NCBI GenBank assembly: GCA_037138595.1
Contig: JBAXIB010000001.1
Location: 62,001 to 126,000, forward strand
Source: UBA4742 sp037138595
GTDB taxonomy: Bacteria; Actinomycetota; Acidimicrobiia; Acidimicrobiales; Acidimicrobilacustridaceae
Direction of reading: 5' to 3'
DNA: 64,000 nucleotides
In this document: one piece after another, positions 25,435 to 33,747 of the stretch
How positions within the stretch are numbered: position 1 is the stretch's first letter
Layout: the number at the start of each line of letters is the position of its first letter
Notes under the pieces: model-generated
Database searches by the model: none
What the model was told of the DNA's origin: nothing
Seen by the model: only the letters and a program-made list of their open reading frames with translations
Made by a program: the position numbers and the translations under genes

Positions 25435-26669
25435 CGGAGTGCCACCGCAAATGATTCGGCGAGTCGAGTGAGGCCATCGAACAGTTCTTCGCGATCCGTG
25501 GTGAGTGGCGGGAGCAGTTTCACAACCGTGTCATCGGTCCCGCATGTCTCAACAATGAGACGTCGATCGAATGCCGCCCGGGTTATGCGGTCTGCGGTCT
25601 CGGCACTGTTTACGTTGACGCCGCAAAGAAGCCCATTACCTCGCACGTCGAAGTCAAGTGACCCGTAGGAACTGGCGATTGCCTCGAGACCATCTCGGAC
25701 CAATATGCCCTTGGCGTCGATGTCCTTCTCAAAAACTTCGTCGCTCCAATAGAGTTGCATCATTTTGGTTGACGTGGCAAAGGCCAAGTTGTTGCCTCGG
25801 AAAGTTCCAGAAAATTCGCCTGGCGCCCACGTATCGAGTTCGCGACGAATGAGATTTATCGCCATAGGGAGCCCGAGGCCACTCATTGCTTTGGAGATGC
25901 AGATTATGTCGGGATTGAGGTTCGATCCTTCAAACGAGAAGAACGAACCAGTGCGACCAACGCCCGCCTGAACCTCATCGGCGATGACCAGCACCCCATG
26001 TGCAGTGGCCTTCTCGCGGAGCGCTTGCAAATACGCCGATGAGAATGGACGAGCCCCACCTTCGCCTTGGGTTGGCTCGACGATAATGGCGCCAACTTTT
26101 TCGCCATTCACGCCGTGACGTAATGCGTTGTCGAGCAGATCAAGATCCAGGTCGCTCATGATGTCCACGAACGGCAATGCAACGAAATCGCCAACGTGCG
26201 AGATGACTTTGCGATCTGCCAGTGTCGCGGAGATTGACGCTGCGCGATAGGTCATGCCGTGATAGCTGCCGTCAAAGCCAATGACGGCGCGGTTGCCCGT
26301 TATGCGTTGCGCAAGTTGCAATGCCGCTTCAACTGCAGTTGCGCCGGTTGGGCCAACCGTCTGGACAACCATGTCTAAATTGCGAGGCTCCAAGATGAGG
26401 CGGTTGATCGTTTCGAGAAATGCCCGTTTTTCGGCAGTGAAGGTGTCGAGGCTGTGGAGTATTTTCCCCGACTGCAGGTGTGAGATCGCGACTTCTACGA
26501 GTTCGGGATGGTTGTGCCCATAGGAAAGAACGCCGGCGCCAGCGAAGAAATCCAAGTACTCATTTGCATCCTCATCGATTAAGACTGATCCATGTGAAGA
26601 AGTAAAAACCGCAGGCCAGCGTCGGCAATAGAAGCGGACGTTCGACTCAAAGTCTTCAAAGGCGTCCAT
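25431..26669 (-). CDS. dat: Diaminobutyrate-2-oxoglutarate aminotransferase
   Basis: The 412-residue class III aminotransferase shows VGPTGATAVEAALQLAQ near residue 105, GFDGSYHGMTYRA, the PLP-binding Asp231 in IADEVQAGVGRTG and the Schiff-base Lys260 in ISKAMSGLGLP. The PTG(A/S)xAVEAA segment is typical of EctB/Dat enzymes that make 2,4-diaminobutyrate from aspartate semialdehyde with glutamate as donor. Coupling to the downstream decarboxylase supports Dat over EctB, and no ectA or ectC is nearby. Confidence 0.88.
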   Translation of the reverse strand: MDAFEDFESNVRFYCRRWPAVFTSSHGSVLIDEDANEYLDFFAGAGVLSYGHNHPELVEVAISHLQSGKILHSLDTFTAEKRAFLETINRLILEPRNLDMVVQTVGPTGATAVEAALQLAQRITGNRAVIGFDGSYHGMTYRAASISATLADRKVISHVGDFVALPFVDIMSDLDLDLLDNALRHGVNGEKVGAIIVEPTQGEGGARPFSSAYLQALREKATAHGVLVIADEVQAGVGRTGSFFSFEGSNLNPDIICISKAMSGLGLPMAINLIRRELDTWAPGEFSGTFRGNNLAFATSTKMMQLYWSDEVFEKDIDAKGILVRDGLEAIASSYGSLDFDVRGNGLLCGVNVNSAETADRITRAAFDRRLIVETCGTDDTVVKLLPPLTTDREELFDGLTRLAESFAVALR

Positions 26670-26833
26670 TGCCTAGCACCCCATGCCGTTGTCTCACCTC
26701 GCCGGAGAGTACCACCTGACTTTCGGATCGCTCACCTTGCGCTCATGTGGCGAGCACACATTCACTGCTGAGTTACGCGCGCAAATCATGGCGGAAGGCG
26801 ATTCGAAGATCACTCGTTGTGCATGCGATCAAA

Positions 26834-27370
26834 CTACGAGTTTGTCTCAACTGGAGTCGTGTCTTCATCTTCCTTCGATGCAATTACTGCTTGTTTGACG
26901 ATCTCTTCGACATGATCGTGATCAATACCTAGGGCCGCGCCAATGTGCACCGCCCAGATCTCTGCTCGCAGGTTTGTTTCAAAATCAAGCTCAGCGCGAA
27001 GGTCGGCGCGCGCCGATTGTCGGTTCTGGCTAACCATGACAAATGTCGACAAAAAGATCGCTTCAAGGCTGACGACCATCGTGAGCAACCCAAATGGAAA
27101 CGGATCAAATTTGAGTGCCGCACCGAAAACTCCGATGCCACACAAAACCCAGATCGCGAACCATGCCGAGTGGAGATAAACGAACTTCAGTGAGCCCGCG
27201 AAGCCGGTGACTTTGTCGGCGGCGTGGTCTTGGCTTCGTTTTAAGGATTTCCATACGCTTGACTCATTCGGTACGTGATATTTCGTATGGGTAAAAAGGT
27301 GCCCATCGGCGTCTCCATCCCACCGGTCGATCGCTTGGCAGGCAAGGCACGTGAGTTGATCGTCAGCCAT
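26834..27370 (-). CDS. DUF1003 membrane protein
   Basis: The 178-residue protein has a short N-terminal Cys pair (LTCLAC), then two membrane helices at about 63 to 80 and 87 to 115 (FVYLHSAWFAIWVLCGIGVFG, FGLLTMVVSLEAIFLSTFVMVSQNR). The SxxAIFLSTFVMxSQNR segment is the hallmark of DUF1003. The C-terminal 60 residues are a soluble helical region rich in Asp/Glu (EEIVKQAVIASKEDED). The family function is unknown. It is divergent from the MFS exporter gene. Confidence 0.9.
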   Translation of the reverse strand: MADDQLTCLACQAIDRWDGDADGHLFTHTKYHVPNESSVWKSLKRSQDHAADKVTGFAGSLKFVYLHSAWFAIWVLCGIGVFGAALKFDPFPFGLLTMVVSLEAIFLSTFVMVSQNRQSARADLRAELDFETNLRAEIWAVHIGAALGIDHDHVEEIVKQAVIASKEDEDTTPVETNS

Positions 27371-27518
27371 AGTGGATCCAGTCGTGCATGTCGTCGCGAC
27401 GTGTGCGCATCTCCACCATTACAGAATTGCCCGAGGGCTACAGGTGATGGTCTTCGTTAGTACTATCTTCAACGTGCCAAGGACTCCTAAACCCCGAAAC
27501 CTCGGTGGATCGGTGGTG

Positions 27519-28751
27519 ATGGAGCCCCTGAAGATCCGGAACTTCCGGCTCCTCTTTTTCGCCCAAGCGACGTCAACCAGCGGCTCATTCATGCAGGACG
27601 TCGCTCAGGCATGGTTGGTACTCCAACTCAGCCATGACTACACCGCTCTCGGGGTGGTGGTGGCGTTTCAGTATGTGCCGATGCTCTTCTTCGGTGCATG
27701 GGGAGGCGTGTTCTCCGACCGGTTCGATCGGCGGCGCCTCCTCTTCGCTACCGACGCCCTTGGCGGTGTGCTCGCATTGATCTTGGCGGTTCTCGTGCTC
27801 ACCAACTCCGTGCAAATCTGGCAGATCTACCTACTGGCTATCCTGCTTGGCTTCGCAAACCTCGTAAACCAACCAGCAGGCCAGAGCATCTTGGGCGAGC
27901 TTGTCGGCGAAGATCTACTGACGCGAGCGGTCGGGCTAACGGTGTCGTTAGTAAGCCTCGCTCGCGTCGTCGGTCCAATCGTCGCAGGCATCGTCCTAGC
28001 CACACTTGGTTTCGGTGCGTGTTTCTTAGTGAACGCCGCAACGTTTGCGGTGTCATTAGCGTGCTTAGCCGCGATGCGCCCAGCAGAGATGTACCCAGCG
28101 GTCCACATTCCACGCGAACACAGGCAGGTACGCGCTGCGCTGAGCCACGTCTGGGCGACCCACAACCTCAAAATCACACTCATCCTGCTCGTCATCATGG
28201 GAATCTTCTGCTTCAACTTCGCGATCACGCTGGCGGTATTGGGAAAAGGGGCGTTTGGGGTGGATGAGGCAGGTTTCGCAGTACTGTTCGCGTGCTGGGG
28301 CTTCGGTGGCGGATTCGGCAGCTTGTTGGCGGCTCGCAAGTCATCACCTGATCTGAAGCGGCTGGGCTGGATCGGCGTACTTTTCGGATTCTCGGTACTC
28401 GTGATGGCCGTGTGCCCAACTTTGACTGAGGCAGCTGCAGTGAGTGTGATCGTCGGGGTGCTGACCTTCTGGTTCGTCTCGATGAGTGCAGACCTGCTGC
28501 AGGTGTCGAGTCGACCCGAGATGCGCGGAAGAGTGATGGCGCTTTGGTTCGTCGTGCTCTGGGGTTCGTACCCCATTGGTTCCCCGCTGATGACTTGGGC
28601 GGCCAACAGCGCCGGCCCGCGGGCCCCACTGGTCCTTTGCGGTGCTGTGGCAACGGCAGCTTGTGGCTCCTGGCTCTTTTGGGCCCACTTTCGAGAACAT
28701 GGCCACGCACTTGCAGGAAGGCCCGGCGATGCGGGAACGCCAGACCAGTGA
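27519..28751 (+). CDS. MFS exporter, EntS-like (MFS_3)
   Basis: From ATG 27519 the product is 410 residues with about 12 membrane helices. The opening (IRNFRLLFFAQATSTSGSFM, then DVAQAWLVLQL), the GVFSDRFDRRRLL loop between helices 2 and 3 and PEMRGRVMALWFVV late in the protein are typical of the EntS/transmembrane secretion effector branch, which often exports siderophores or small peptides. The frame is open to 27372 and ATG 27447 is an alternative start. Its closeness to dat-ddc, whose product is a known siderophore building block, suggests a link, but no siderophore synthetase is in the window. Confidence 0.85.
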   Translation: MEPLKIRNFRLLFFAQATSTSGSFMQDVAQAWLVLQLSHDYTALGVVVAFQYVPMLFFGAWGGVFSDRFDRRRLLFATDALGGVLALILAVLVLTNSVQIWQIYLLAILLGFANLVNQPAGQSILGELVGEDLLTRAVGLTVSLVSLARVVGPIVAGIVLATLGFGACFLVNAATFAVSLACLAAMRPAEMYPAVHIPREHRQVRAALSHVWATHNLKITLILLVIMGIFCFNFAITLAVLGKGAFGVDEAGFAVLFACWGFGGGFGSLLAARKSSPDLKRLGWIGVLFGFSVLVMAVCPTLTEAAAVSVIVGVLTFWFVSMSADLLQVSSRPEMRGRVMALWFVVLWGSYPIGSPLMTWAANSAGPRAPLVLCGAVATAACGSWLFWAHFREHGHALAGRPGDAGTPDQ

Positions 28752-28890
28752 CACCTTATGTGTGCTACGGTGCCCCAACTTCAAGGGACGTCACCCAAAT
28801 GGATTGCTACGTCATCGAAGTTTCTGCGTGGATGCTAAAAGCGCAAGGCTGCCATCTGGCCAAACGAGACAACCAAACGATTGGAAATCA

Positions 28891-29172
28891 ATGGCTTACA
28901 TGCTCAGTCACTTCTGGCCCGGCGCCACCGAGGAGAATTATCTAGCGGAGGTAGCCGCGGTGCACCCGCCAAACGGCTTGCCTGAAGGTCAGATCTATCA
29001 CGCCGCTGGTCCAGCAGAGGGTGGATTCTTGATCATCGCCATTTGGGACTCGAAAGCGCACGAGCAGCATTTCGTCAATGACATCCTGCTTTCAGCCCAA
29101 CCCGTCGCGGGAGGATTCCCGAATCCGGTAGTCGCCCACGAAGCCGAAGTCTTCAACCTCCAGACTGCTTGA
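28891..29172 (+). CDS. Small dimeric alpha-beta barrel-like protein
   Basis: The 93-residue protein starts at ATG 28891 behind a GGAAA site; the upstream extension of the frame lacks conservation. It begins MAYMLSHFWPGATEENYLAEVAAVHPP and has the IIAIWDSKAHEQHFVNDILL segment typical of small ABM-like ferredoxin-fold proteins. These bind or oxidise small organic ligands as dimers. The specific role is unknown. Confidence 0.65.
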   Translation: MAYMLSHFWPGATEENYLAEVAAVHPPNGLPEGQIYHAAGPAEGGFLIIAIWDSKAHEQHFVNDILLSAQPVAGGFPNPVVAHEAEVFNLQTA

Positions 29173-29198
29173 GGCTGCGGGTTAAGAGCTCTAGTCAC

Positions 29199-30368
29199 CT
29201 AACAGCGGACGAATTTGAAGCTGCTGCCACTCCACACAACTACGCCACATCTTTTTGTCGTTGTAGTCGTGGGCGGGAGGGTCGTTGTAGTCGTGGGCGG
29301 GAGGGTCGTTGTAGTCGGCGCAGGTGCGCTCATGCAGTCGATAAACGTCGAGCCCGCTAAATCAAAGGTTTTCGCGCACGCGCCTGATGCGGTTTGCGGA
29401 GGAGCGGAAGGATTGTTTTGGGAGTAACGCCAGTCGATACCCCACCACCACAATGCAGGTTGAGTGATGTGGCTGCCGTAATCAACGATCGCTCCGGCAA
29501 AATTTGAAACTCGATTCCACCAACAATGATCCCAGCAATACGGCTTTCCTTGGGCCCAATCCTTGTCTGGGTAGGCCGCACCTCTCATATCAGCGCCGGC
29601 CACATTGACCAGATCAATAAACGCATTGGTTAAGTTTGCGCCTTTGAGATCAGCGTAGGCAAGATTTTGGAAACTGAGGTCAGAGCTACCAAATTGCGCC
29701 CCAGCCAAATTCGCGTGGGGCCCAACAAGGTAACCACCAATGAGTTGCCACGCAGGTGGAAGCCACTCTTTTCGCAAGTCGCGAACAAAGAATTGGTCCC
29801 AGAAATGGTCGCCATTCGGGAAGTAACCGTATTGACCAGTATCTAACCACTCACTGGCCGTCGTAAACCCATAAACGTAGTTGTAATCATACGTTGCTGG
29901 ATTTATGAGGTAGCTGGGGAACGCTGTTTTCAACGACTTCGTGCCGATCACACCACCAGATTTGACCCCGTCAAGCGTCGCTCCAATAAACGTCGCGTCA
30001 GTCAAATCAGTGTTCGTCAACGTCGAACCAGTGAAGTCAGCCCCGTTAAGCGATGAACCGTTCAACTTCATTCCCGTCAGATCGACGCCTCGCACGACAA
30101 CACCATGCAAGTCCATCTTTTGACAATCACCACTCACTTGAAAATCGCAACTTGCACCACTCGGAGCAGTCACCAACGTGCCCGCCGACGACGTTTTACC
30201 AACCCGAATCGCCACACCAACGGCCGCCGAAACAACAACAAAGACTGCGAACACCCCAATGGCGATGTGTTGACGGCGACGACGATGCCGAGACCCTTTC
30301 GATGACTCAACCGTGTCACCGCCACCCGACCACACCACCTGATCAGACTCTTCCGCCGAAAAGTCCAT
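29199..30368 (-). CDS. Membrane-anchored pentapeptide repeat protein with Trp-rich insert
   Basis: The 389-residue protein is a longer paralogue of the protein at 14299: basic patch SRHRRRRQH, a membrane helix near residues 35 to 53, and SCDFQVSGDCQKMDLHG followed by pentapeptides. It shares the interruption LPPAWQLIGGYLVGP with that paralogue but carries an extra Trp/Tyr-rich segment (WDQFFVRDL, WDHCWWNRV, LWWWGIDW) inside the repeats. The end is a Thr/Pro linker (PTTTTLPPTTTTTLPP) and a tail CGVVVWSGSSFKFVRC bounded by two cysteines. Surface location is expected; function is unknown. Confidence 0.85.
   Translation of the reverse strand: MDFSAEESDQVVWSGGGDTVESSKGSRHRRRRQHIAIGVFAVFVVVSAAVGVAIRVGKTSSAGTLVTAPSGASCDFQVSGDCQKMDLHGVVVRGVDLTGMKLNGSSLNGADFTGSTLTNTDLTDATFIGATLDGVKSGGVIGTKSLKTAFPSYLINPATYDYNYVYGFTTASEWLDTGQYGYFPNGDHFWDQFFVRDLRKEWLPPAWQLIGGYLVGPHANLAGAQFGSSDLSFQNLAYADLKGANLTNAFIDLVNVAGADMRGAAYPDKDWAQGKPYCWDHCWWNRVSNFAGAIVDYGSHITQPALWWWGIDWRYSQNNPSAPPQTASGACAKTFDLAGSTFIDCMSAPAPTTTTLPPTTTTTLPPTTTTTKRCGVVVWSGSSFKFVRC
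29257..29318 (-). repeat. 24-bp tandem repeat in the pentapeptide gene
   Basis: Two exact copies of a 24-base unit (29257-29280 and 29281-29304) and a partial third encode the TTTTLPP linker of the pentapeptide protein. Identical copies point to recent expansion or slippage, so linker length may vary between strains. Confidence 0.85.
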
Positions 30369-30540
30369 ACCCCAACCGTATCAACTAAAGCCCACACACC
30401 CGAGAGAACACCCCGATACCGCTACACGTCAACGATCCGAAGGTGGCGGAAGGCGTTAACAGCCCCGACATTCGAACGGGTTGAGTTGGACGAGTTGAGG
30501 GCCGAGCGTGGTACTGCGCTGATGACGCGAACGAGTGCTC

Positions 30541-30873
30541 CTATAGCGAGAAGATGCGCTCCATCGGCAACCATTTCTCACCTGGTTTCGCTTGAGGCAG
30601 TGCCTCTTGAAAACTCCACATCAATGCTTCCCATTTCTGTACAACTGGGTTCGCGGAGTCCAATTGAGCTTTTGCCTCAAACGAGAAATCATCCGCGGTT
30701 TCCATGATCATGAACATTCGAGTGCCGAGGAGGTAGATCTCCATACCCTCGATGCCCGAGTCCTGAATGCTTTCGAGAATTTCCGGCCAGACACCTTCGT
30801 GATACTTGCGGTATTGGTCGATGAGAGCCGGATCATCTTTCAGGTTCAGTGTCAGGCAATGACGTCTTGTCAT
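30541..30873 (-). CDS. L-rhamnose/L-fucose mutarotase-like protein (RhaU/DUF718)
   Basis: The 110-residue protein has the mutarotase family landmarks: RHCLTLNLKDDPALIDQYRKYH with Tyr and His in YRKYHEGVWPEI, then GIEGMEIYLLGTRMFMIMET and the final MERIFSL. Such enzymes interconvert alpha and beta anomers of L-rhamnose or L-fucose. GAGAGG lies six bases before the ATG. It is divergent from an aldo/keto reductase of the fucose dehydrogenase type, supporting a 6-deoxyhexose role. Confidence 0.9.
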   Translation of the reverse strand: MTRRHCLTLNLKDDPALIDQYRKYHEGVWPEILESIQDSGIEGMEIYLLGTRMFMIMETADDFSFEAKAQLDSANPVVQKWEALMWSFQEALPQAKPGEKWLPMERIFSL

Positions 30874-30950
30874 GTCAAACCTCTCGATGGCTGCAGTAGT
30901 TCGCTAGCTGTAGTCGGTAGTCTTGCCCCATGAATTCCCAGGAGACCGTG

Positions 30951-31952
30951 ATGCTTGGTCCCAGCACCGTTGCGGTGCCTAGGTTCGGTTTCGGCACTGC
31001 GTCACTCGGAAATCTGTTTACTTCTGTTTCTCCTGAAGTGGCCACGGCCACGCTGAATGCCGCCCACGGCGCTGGTCTTACCTATCTGGACACCGCCCCG
31101 CACTACGGGGTAGGACTGGCCGAAGAGCGAGTCGGCGCATGGCTTGCACCTCGTGACCGTTCCAGTGTCGTCATGTCGACCAAGGTCGGAAGACTTGTTC
31201 ACGAAGTGGGAACTGATGGCGAACTGGATGGCCAAGGATTTGTGGATACTCCTCGGCGGAGCCGCTCTTGGGACTTTAGCGGCGAAGGGATACGTCGCTC
31301 ACTTCAAGAATCATGTCAACGATTAGGCGTGCGGTCAATCGATCTCGCACTGTTACACGACCCAGACGACCATCGCTCCGAAGCGTTCGCAACGGCGATG
31401 CCGGAACTTGTTCGCATGAGAGAAGAGGGGGTCGTGCGAGCAATCGGTGCCGGAATGAACCAAGCACAGATGCTCACTGATCTCGTCGAAGCTTTTCCGC
31501 TGGACGCAGTTCTCTGCGCTGGTCGGTACACACTGCTGGAACAGGGTGCGCTGAACAACCTGCTTCCGGCGTGTCAAGGTCGCGGCACGTCGATCATTAT
31601 TGGCGGCGTCTACAACTCAGGACTCTTGACCAACCCCGCTCCCGGAGCCACCTACGACTACGCCGAAGCGTCGCCGACAGTCATTGAGAAAGCCAAACGG
31701 CTTGACGTTGTGTGCGACAGATTCGGCGTGCCGCTCAAAGCAGCAGCCGCGCAGTTTCCACTTGCGCACCCTGCGGTTGCTTGTGTGCTTGTTAGTGGGA
31801 ACTCGCCTCAGCAGGTCGCTGACAACGTCAGAATGATTGACTATCTCATTCCGGATGAGCTTTGGGCAGCACTTCGCGAAGAGGGTCTTATCGATGACAG
31901 GGCCCCTACGCCCGTTCGAGCAGACCCAATTCAACAGGACAACAACCGCTGA
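30951..31952 (+). CDS. Aldo/keto reductase, D-threo-aldose (L-fucose) dehydrogenase type
   Basis: The 333-residue protein starts at ATG 30951 with AGGAG six bases upstream; ATG 30930 has no such site. It shows the aldo/keto reductase pattern: FGFGTASLGN, YLDTAPHYGVGLAEERVGAWL with catalytic Asp and Tyr, STKVGR with the catalytic Lys, and LLHDPDD. The branch is that of D-threo-aldose 1-dehydrogenase and pyridoxal 4-dehydrogenase. With the adjacent mutarotase, oxidation of L-fucose to fuconolactone is the best guess. Confidence 0.87.
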   Translation: MLGPSTVAVPRFGFGTASLGNLFTSVSPEVATATLNAAHGAGLTYLDTAPHYGVGLAEERVGAWLAPRDRSSVVMSTKVGRLVHEVGTDGELDGQGFVDTPRRSRSWDFSGEGIRRSLQESCQRLGVRSIDLALLHDPDDHRSEAFATAMPELVRMREEGVVRAIGAGMNQAQMLTDLVEAFPLDAVLCAGRYTLLEQGALNNLLPACQGRGTSIIIGGVYNSGLLTNPAPGATYDYAEASPTVIEKAKRLDVVCDRFGVPLKAAAAQFPLAHPAVACVLVSGNSPQQVADNVRMIDYLIPDELWAALREEGLIDDRAPTPVRADPIQQDNNR

Positions 31953-32220
31953 AATAGGTCCGGCGATGACGCGTTGGCGGTGACGCCGATGACGATAAAG
32001 GTTGGAGTCGTGCCCCGCGAACCAATCAAGAACAAGGTTGCACTTCCACCTCGCTATCCCGACGACATGAGAGGTCGCTCCGTGCGGGGAAGTCGCCTGT
32101 TTTCACGCCCGCGTCGAAAACGGCAGTTTGACTGTTGCCGCTGAAACTCTGCGGCCAAATGTGGGTTGCGGGTTAGGGTTCGCTACTGCATCTTTTTCGC
32201 AGACGGCGTAAGGGGTTTAC
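31953..32220. other. Intergenic region before the TolB-like gene
   Basis: No gene is supported in these 268 bases; the longest frame from a GTG at 32010 is about 40 codons without a ribosome binding site. Near the right end, GCATCTTTTTCGC resembles part of the repeated element seen at 36153, and TAAGGGG serves as the ribosome binding site of the next gene. Confidence 0.4.
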
Positions 32221-33246
32221 ATGATGCGTGTTCGTGCCGCCGCAATTGCCGCCGGTTTAGCGATCGTGGGTGGGATCGTCGCACTGGCGGGCACTACCTC
32301 GGTTGGTGCCAGTCAGTTCCCCGGAACCAACGGAAAAATCGCATACTACAAAATTTCGAACTGGTGTGACTGCGGGAACATTTGGGTAATCGACGCAGAC
32401 GGCTCCAGCGACAACCAACTCACGTTCGGAATATCTTCAATAGCTGGGGACGACAATTACCCGTCCTGGTCACCCGACGGCACCCGCATCGCATTCCAAA
32501 GCAACCGGGATGGCAACGGAGAGATTTATGTGATGAACGCTGACGGCACCGGACAAACCAACATCACCAACAACGCCGAAGGCGACGGTTATCCGTCGTG
32601 GTCTCCCGACGGCACCCACATCGCCTTCGCCAGCAACCGGGATGGGAACCAAGAAATTTATGTGATGAACGCTGACGGCACCGGACAAACCAACATCACC
32701 AACAACCCGTCCTCATTCGACGTTGTGCCGACATGGTCACCCGACGGCACCCACATCGCATTCATCAGCAACAGCAGTGGGAACTTTGAGATCGCTGTGA
32801 TGAACGCGGACGGCACGGGACAAACCAACATCACCAACAACGCCGCACTTGACGTTTTCCCGTCGTGGTCTCCCGACGGCACCCACATCGCATTCAATAG
32901 TAACCGGGATGGCAACGGCGAGATTTACGTCATGAACGCGGACGGCACGGGACAAACTCGAGTCACCAACGATGCCGCCGAAGACTATTCGCCGACATGG
33001 TCACCCGACGGCAACCAGATCGCATTCGCCAGCAACCGGAATCGCAATGACGAGATTTTTGTGATGAACGCGGACGGCACGGGACAAACCCGAGTCACAG
33101 CTACTGTCGGGGGGCGCAGTAACAGTCCGGCGTGGCAATCGATCCCGATCGCGGCACCCACCACAACGACGACGGTTGCGCCAACCACAACCGCGCCACC
33201 CGCCGACGTAGCCGCCGTCACCGCTACCCCCGCATTCACCGGCTAA
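32221..33246 (+). CDS. Secreted TolB-like beta-propeller protein
   Basis: The 341-residue protein has a signal peptide (residues 1 to about 30, ending VGASQFPG) and then about six TolB/PD40-type repeats of some 42 residues. Each follows the pattern PSWSPDGTHIAFxSNRDGNxEIYVMNADGTGQT. Several repeats are near-identical at the DNA level, which points to recent duplication. A Thr/Pro linker follows (TTTTTVAPTTTAPP), and the protein stops at VTATPAFTG. A good site (AAGGGG) precedes the ATG. It is likely extracellular and binds a protein or glycan; no catalytic residues are evident. A frameshifted short paralogue lies at 35196. Confidence 0.9.
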   Translation: MMRVRAAAIAAGLAIVGGIVALAGTTSVGASQFPGTNGKIAYYKISNWCDCGNIWVIDADGSSDNQLTFGISSIAGDDNYPSWSPDGTRIAFQSNRDGNGEIYVMNADGTGQTNITNNAEGDGYPSWSPDGTHIAFASNRDGNQEIYVMNADGTGQTNITNNPSSFDVVPTWSPDGTHIAFISNSSGNFEIAVMNADGTGQTNITNNAALDVFPSWSPDGTHIAFNSNRDGNGEIYVMNADGTGQTRVTNDAAEDYSPTWSPDGNQIAFASNRNRNDEIFVMNADGTGQTRVTATVGGRSNSPAWQSIPIAAPTTTTTVAPTTTAPPADVAAVTATPAFTG

Positions 33247-33257
33247 GCGCCAATCGT

Positions 33258-33276
33258 CTTTGCGACCAGCGCAAAG
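33258..33276 (+). terminator. Hairpin after the TolB-like gene
   Basis: A perfect 7-bp stem with a 5-base loop (CTTTGCG-ACCAG-CGCAAAG) begins 12 bases after the stop codon at 33246. There is no T run after it, so it may be a weak terminator or an mRNA-stabilising 3' hairpin. Confidence 0.5.
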
Positions 33277-33747
33277 CTTGAACGGCGCTGCCGGAGCTAG
33301 CCAGGGTCAAACCGACAAACCGACAGCTGGGAGTGTGGATTGTTCAGTGGACCTATTGGGAAAAAAGACGAACCGTGGTGATGATCGTGAAACTGCAGGG
33401 GTTTTGAAACTGATTGTTCATGCGGGCAGGAACCGTTGACGATCGTCACCAAGCAGGCGAGCGCAGCTCCGGTCACAAGCGGTCCCGTGATGACGGCCAC
33501 GCGCCGATCTCTGACGCGAGGCGATTTCAACCGTTGAAATCCGGATCAGCCGAATCATCAAAAGTTGCAAGATTGCGATGTTTCTCTGATGACGCCAGCA
33601 CCCGATGCACACCCGATACCGGACCGACTCAAATCCGGCGAACGGAATGCAGGACCGAAGATTTCACACTTCGTCCCGCGCAATCGCGACGGGAACCCTG
33701 GAAGCTAAATCATGCGAGCGGAGGGTTCGATGTCGAGTTCATCCCAG
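33277..33747. other. Gene-free stretch between convergent genes
   Basis: About 470 bases between the TolB-like gene and the DUF2071 gene show no frame with a credible start and composition. The main structure is a perfect inverted repeat at 33523-33541. The stretch may be decayed sequence inside the accessory region. Confidence 0.4.
33523..33541. repeat. Perfect 9-bp inverted repeat
   Basis: GATTTCAAC and GTTGAAATC are exact complements separated by a single C. The near-zero spacing is more like a protein binding palindrome than an RNA hairpin. It lies in gene-free sequence with no adjacent start codon. Confidence 0.6.

Noticed and set aside
27827..28606. Minus-strand frame of 259 codons
   Set aside because: Shadow of the MFS exporter gene.
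29257..29318. Tandem repeats as a possible CRISPR array
   Set aside because: The units are directly adjacent without spacers and encode a Thr/Pro linker.
32010..32132. Short frame of about 40 codons from GTG
   Set aside because: No ribosome site, no conservation visible, and a high share of Arg/Pro as in random GC-rich frames.
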